Of a DNA stretch of 24,682 nucleotides, positions 23,102 through 24,682 are shown one piece after another. A program made the position numbers and the translations under genes. Each line of letters opens with the position of its first letter. Position 1 is the stretch's first letter. The notes beneath the pieces were generated by a model. That model saw nothing but the letters and a program-made list of their open reading frames with translations, searched no databases and had not been told where the DNA came from. Source of the stretch: Desulfuromonadaceae bacterium (GTDB taxonomy: Bacteria > Desulfobacterota > Desulfuromonadia > Desulfuromonadales > SZUA-540); the NCBI GenBank assembly GCA_003250235.1, contig QKGY01000152.1:1-24682 (forward strand). The letters run 5' to 3'.

Positions 23102-23165
23102 GGTACATGGATTTTTTAGCCGCAGGGGATCATCCCCTGCGGTCAGACCATGTACCTTTTCTTTT
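23102..23165 (+). terminator. Nested two-tier hairpin with T tract between two plus-strand genes
   Basis: The outer arms GGTACATGG (23102-23110) and CCATGTACC (23148-23156) are perfect complements. Inside them lies a second perfect stem, CCGCAGGGGA (23120-23129) with TCCCCTGCGG (23133-23142) and a 3-base loop. The two stems are separated by unpaired ATTTTTTAG and TCAGA. TTTTCTTTT follows. It is probably a terminator for the acyl-CoA synthetase, but it ends only 15 bases before the next start codon and so may also affect that gene. Confidence 0.75.
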
Positions 23166-23180
23166 CAGGGAGAGATTCTT

Positions 23181-24371
23181 ATGCGCATCACGCCCGCTAC
23201 CGAACTGATTGCCCGTACACAGTCGTTGCAGACCCGGATGCAGGCCGCCGGTCTGGATGCCGTTATCATGATGCAGAATGCCGATCTGTTTTATTTTACC
23301 GGCTCTATTCAGCAGGGGCTTCTGTATATCCCCGCATCGGGAGAGGCTCTCTATCTGGTGCGCAAGGAATATACGCGGGCGCGCATGGAGTGCGGCCTCA
23401 AGGAAGTTCATCCGCTCAAAAGCCCCAAGGATCTCCCCGGCATTCTCGGGGATTTCGGGTACCCCATGCCCGGGAAGGTGGGAATGGAGCTGGATGTCCT
23501 GCCGGTGGCCCTGTTTCAGCGTATCCACAAAATCCTGTCGGAATGCGCCGTTGTCGATGCCTCCCCATTGATCCGTATGGTCCGGGCGGTCAAGTCCAAG
23601 TACGAGATCGAGATCATGAAGGATGCCGCCCTGATGGTGGACAAGGTCTACAAAAGGGCGAAAGAGGTTATCCGCGTGGGAATGACCGACCTGGAACTGG
23701 CGGCGGAACTAGAATTCACGGCCCGCAAGCAGGGGCACCAGGGGATCAGCCGCATGCGGGGGTTCAATTCCGAACTGTTCTACGGCCATATCTTCTCCGG
23801 TGCCGACAGCGCCGCTCCGGCCTTTCTGGACGCGCCTCTCGGCGGGATCGGCGTCAATCCCTCCATCGGCCAGGGAGCGAGCTACAAGCGTATCGAACGC
23901 AACGAGCCGATCACCGTGGACTTTGCCGGTGCCTTTGACGGTTACCTGGTGGATCAGACCCGTATCCTGTGCATCGGCGGGCTCCCCGACGAACTTCGAA
24001 AAGCCTACGACGACATGGTGGCGATCCAGGTGCGCCTGAAGGAAATCGCCCGGCCGGGGGTCATCTGGGGGGACATTTACGACGAGTGCTATGCCATGGC
24101 CTGCGAGCTGGGGTACAAAGACCACTTCATGGGATCGTCCGGTGCACAGGTCTCCTTTATCGGTCACGGGATCGGGGTGGAGATCGATGAATTCCCTTTC
24201 ATCGCCCGGGGTTTCAAGGAGCAGGTCCTTGAGGAGTTCATGACCTTTGCCTTCGAGCCGAAGGCGGTTTTCCCGGGGCTGGGAGCCGTAGGGATCGAGA
24301 ATACCTTCTGGGTAGCTCCGGACGGCTTGAAGCATCTGACCTTTTCTGACGAAAGCCTCGCGGTTCTTTGA
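23181..24371 (+). CDS. M24 family metallopeptidase (Xaa-Pro aminopeptidase-like)
   Basis: Cytoplasmic protein of 396 residues. A creatinase-like N-terminal domain (about 8-135) precedes a pita-bread catalytic domain. All five metal ligands of the family can be matched: D247 and D258 (VDFAGAFDGYLVDQTR), H329 (GHGIG), E359 (FEP) and E373 (GIENTF). H203 (YGHIFSG) fits the substrate-side histidine. Members remove N-terminal residues before proline or cleave prolidase dipeptides; the exact specificity is not visible. GGGAGAG precedes ATG 23181. The gene ends at a strong terminator. Confidence 0.9.
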   Translation: MRITPATELIARTQSLQTRMQAAGLDAVIMMQNADLFYFTGSIQQGLLYIPASGEALYLVRKEYTRARMECGLKEVHPLKSPKDLPGILGDFGYPMPGKVGMELDVLPVALFQRIHKILSECAVVDASPLIRMVRAVKSKYEIEIMKDAALMVDKVYKRAKEVIRVGMTDLELAAELEFTARKQGHQGISRMRGFNSELFYGHIFSGADSAAPAFLDAPLGGIGVNPSIGQGASYKRIERNEPITVDFAGAFDGYLVDQTRILCIGGLPDELRKAYDDMVAIQVRLKEIARPGVIWGDIYDECYAMACELGYKDHFMGSSGAQVSFIGHGIGVEIDEFPFIARGFKEQVLEEFMTFAFEPKAVFPGLGAVGIENTFWVAPDGLKHLTFSDESLAVL

Positions 24372-24390
24372 ACGTCTCAAGATTGTGCAA

Positions 24391-24425
24391 AAAAAAAGCC
24401 CCCGTCTCAGCCGGGGGCTTTTTTT
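24391..24425. terminator. Bidirectional intrinsic terminator
   Basis: AAAAAAAGCCCCCG (24391-24404) pairs exactly with the segment 24412-24425 around a 7-base loop. With A and T tracts on both sides it can serve both the peptidase gene and the convergent beta-barrel gene. Confidence 0.93.
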
Positions 24426-24444
24426 GTAGGTGTGGTTGCCAGAA

Positions 24445-24682
24445 TCAGAAATCGACGCTGATCTGGGCGGCAACTCGGGTTTCCTTGGGGATCTTATCGC
24501 CGTCGAATTCCTCGGTTTCGCCCGCGAATGCTCCGGCGATATCAATGCGTGCCGCCCAGAGATTGAGACCCAGGCCGGCGGTATAGACGACGCCGATATC
24601 GTCTTTGGACAGGTTCTTGTACACCCCGGCGCGCAGCGCCAGGACACGGAAGGCATCCCACTCAAGCCCTGCGGCGATATTC
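24445..24682 (-). CDS. Outer-membrane beta-barrel protein, C-terminal fragment
   Basis: The last 78 codons of a gene entering from the right edge on the minus strand. The product shows alternating amphipathic strands (LALRAGVYKNL, TAGLGLNLWAARIDIAGAF) and ends in VAAQISVDF. The terminal Phe is the signal recognised by the outer-membrane assembly machinery. The pattern resembles the TraF-like/porin-like barrels common in Geobacter relatives, but the fragment is too short to assign a family. The stop is the TCA at 24445-24447 read in reverse. Confidence 0.75.
   Translation of the reverse strand, partial: NIAAGLEWDAFRVLALRAGVYKNLSKDDIGVVYTAGLGLNLWAARIDIAGAFAGETEEFDGDKIPKETRVAAQISVDF

Noticed and set aside
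21330..23108. A 592-codon open frame on the minus strand opposite the acyl-CoA synthetase
   Set aside because: The plus strand has a complete motif set for an acyl-CoA synthetase with a good ribosome-binding site. The antisense product shows no recognisable domain.
1..24682. Prophage, insertion sequence, CRISPR or defence island
   Set aside because: No transposase, integrase, cas, restriction or phage structural motifs and no regularly spaced repeats were seen on either strand.

Overview
The window looks like a chromosomal segment of a deltaproteobacterium in the Desulfuromonadales/Geobacterales group. The inference rests on gene content and style: a multihaem NrfHA nitrite reductase, a sigma-54 activator, an MglA-type GTPase, a receiver-PilZ protein of the kind common in Myxococcus and Geobacter, a DUF4388/PATAN-like protein, and moderately GC-rich coding sequence. 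No species name can be read from the sequence. No tRNA, rRNA, insertion sequence, CRISPR array or prophage gene was seen.

Layout. (1) 1-116: 5' end of an RNase E/G-family gene on the minus strand, divergent from (2) a plus-strand run: an ABC-F ATPase (421-2346), a ParA/MinD-like ATPase with a C-terminal C2HC knuckle (2354-3646), a SAM methyltransferase (3663-4652), a duplicated DUF4388-like protein (4750-5691) and a seven-helix membrane protein (5769-6476). This run meets (3) a minus-strand OmpA-family lipoprotein (6565-7461) at a hairpin terminator (6506-6540). (4) Divergent from it is a cofactor cluster, nadC-birA-coaX (7703-10345): NAD synthesis, biotin ligase/repressor and pantothenate kinase. 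(5) A strong promoter (10349-10376) and a structured leader of about 200 nt precede a five-gene operon (10581-16491): EF-G-like GTPase, membrane-anchored SPOR protein, HEAT-like protein, MglA-like GTPase and receiver-PilZ regulator. It ends at a textbook terminator (16505-16530). (6) A PAS-AAA+-Fis sigma-54 activator (16612-17973) is followed by a -24/-12 promoter and nrfHA (18191-20182), the electron-donor and catalytic subunits of ammonifying nitrite reductase. (7) Then come a DUF502 membrane protein, a 385-base AT-rich intergenic stretch, an acyl-CoA synthetase, a nested hairpin, an M24 aminopeptidase, a terminator, and the 3' end of a minus-strand beta-barrel protein.

How the parts work together. 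The best-supported regulatory story is the nitrite reductase island. The activator lies directly upstream of nrfHA. The gap between them holds four GTAAC half-sites at 11/21/11-bp spacing and a near-consensus sigma-54 promoter, and a related palindrome lies in front of the activator gene, so a self-contained, autoregulated sigma-54 circuit is plausible. NrfA lacks the calcium ligands of the E. coli enzyme and has Arg in the position associated with calcium-independent enzymes, and it has a lipoprotein signal. The second group of interest is the EF-G2/SPOR/HEAT/MglA/PilZ operon, a possible cell-polarity or envelope module without an MglB gene beside it. All functional statements are read from motifs and context; no searches were run.
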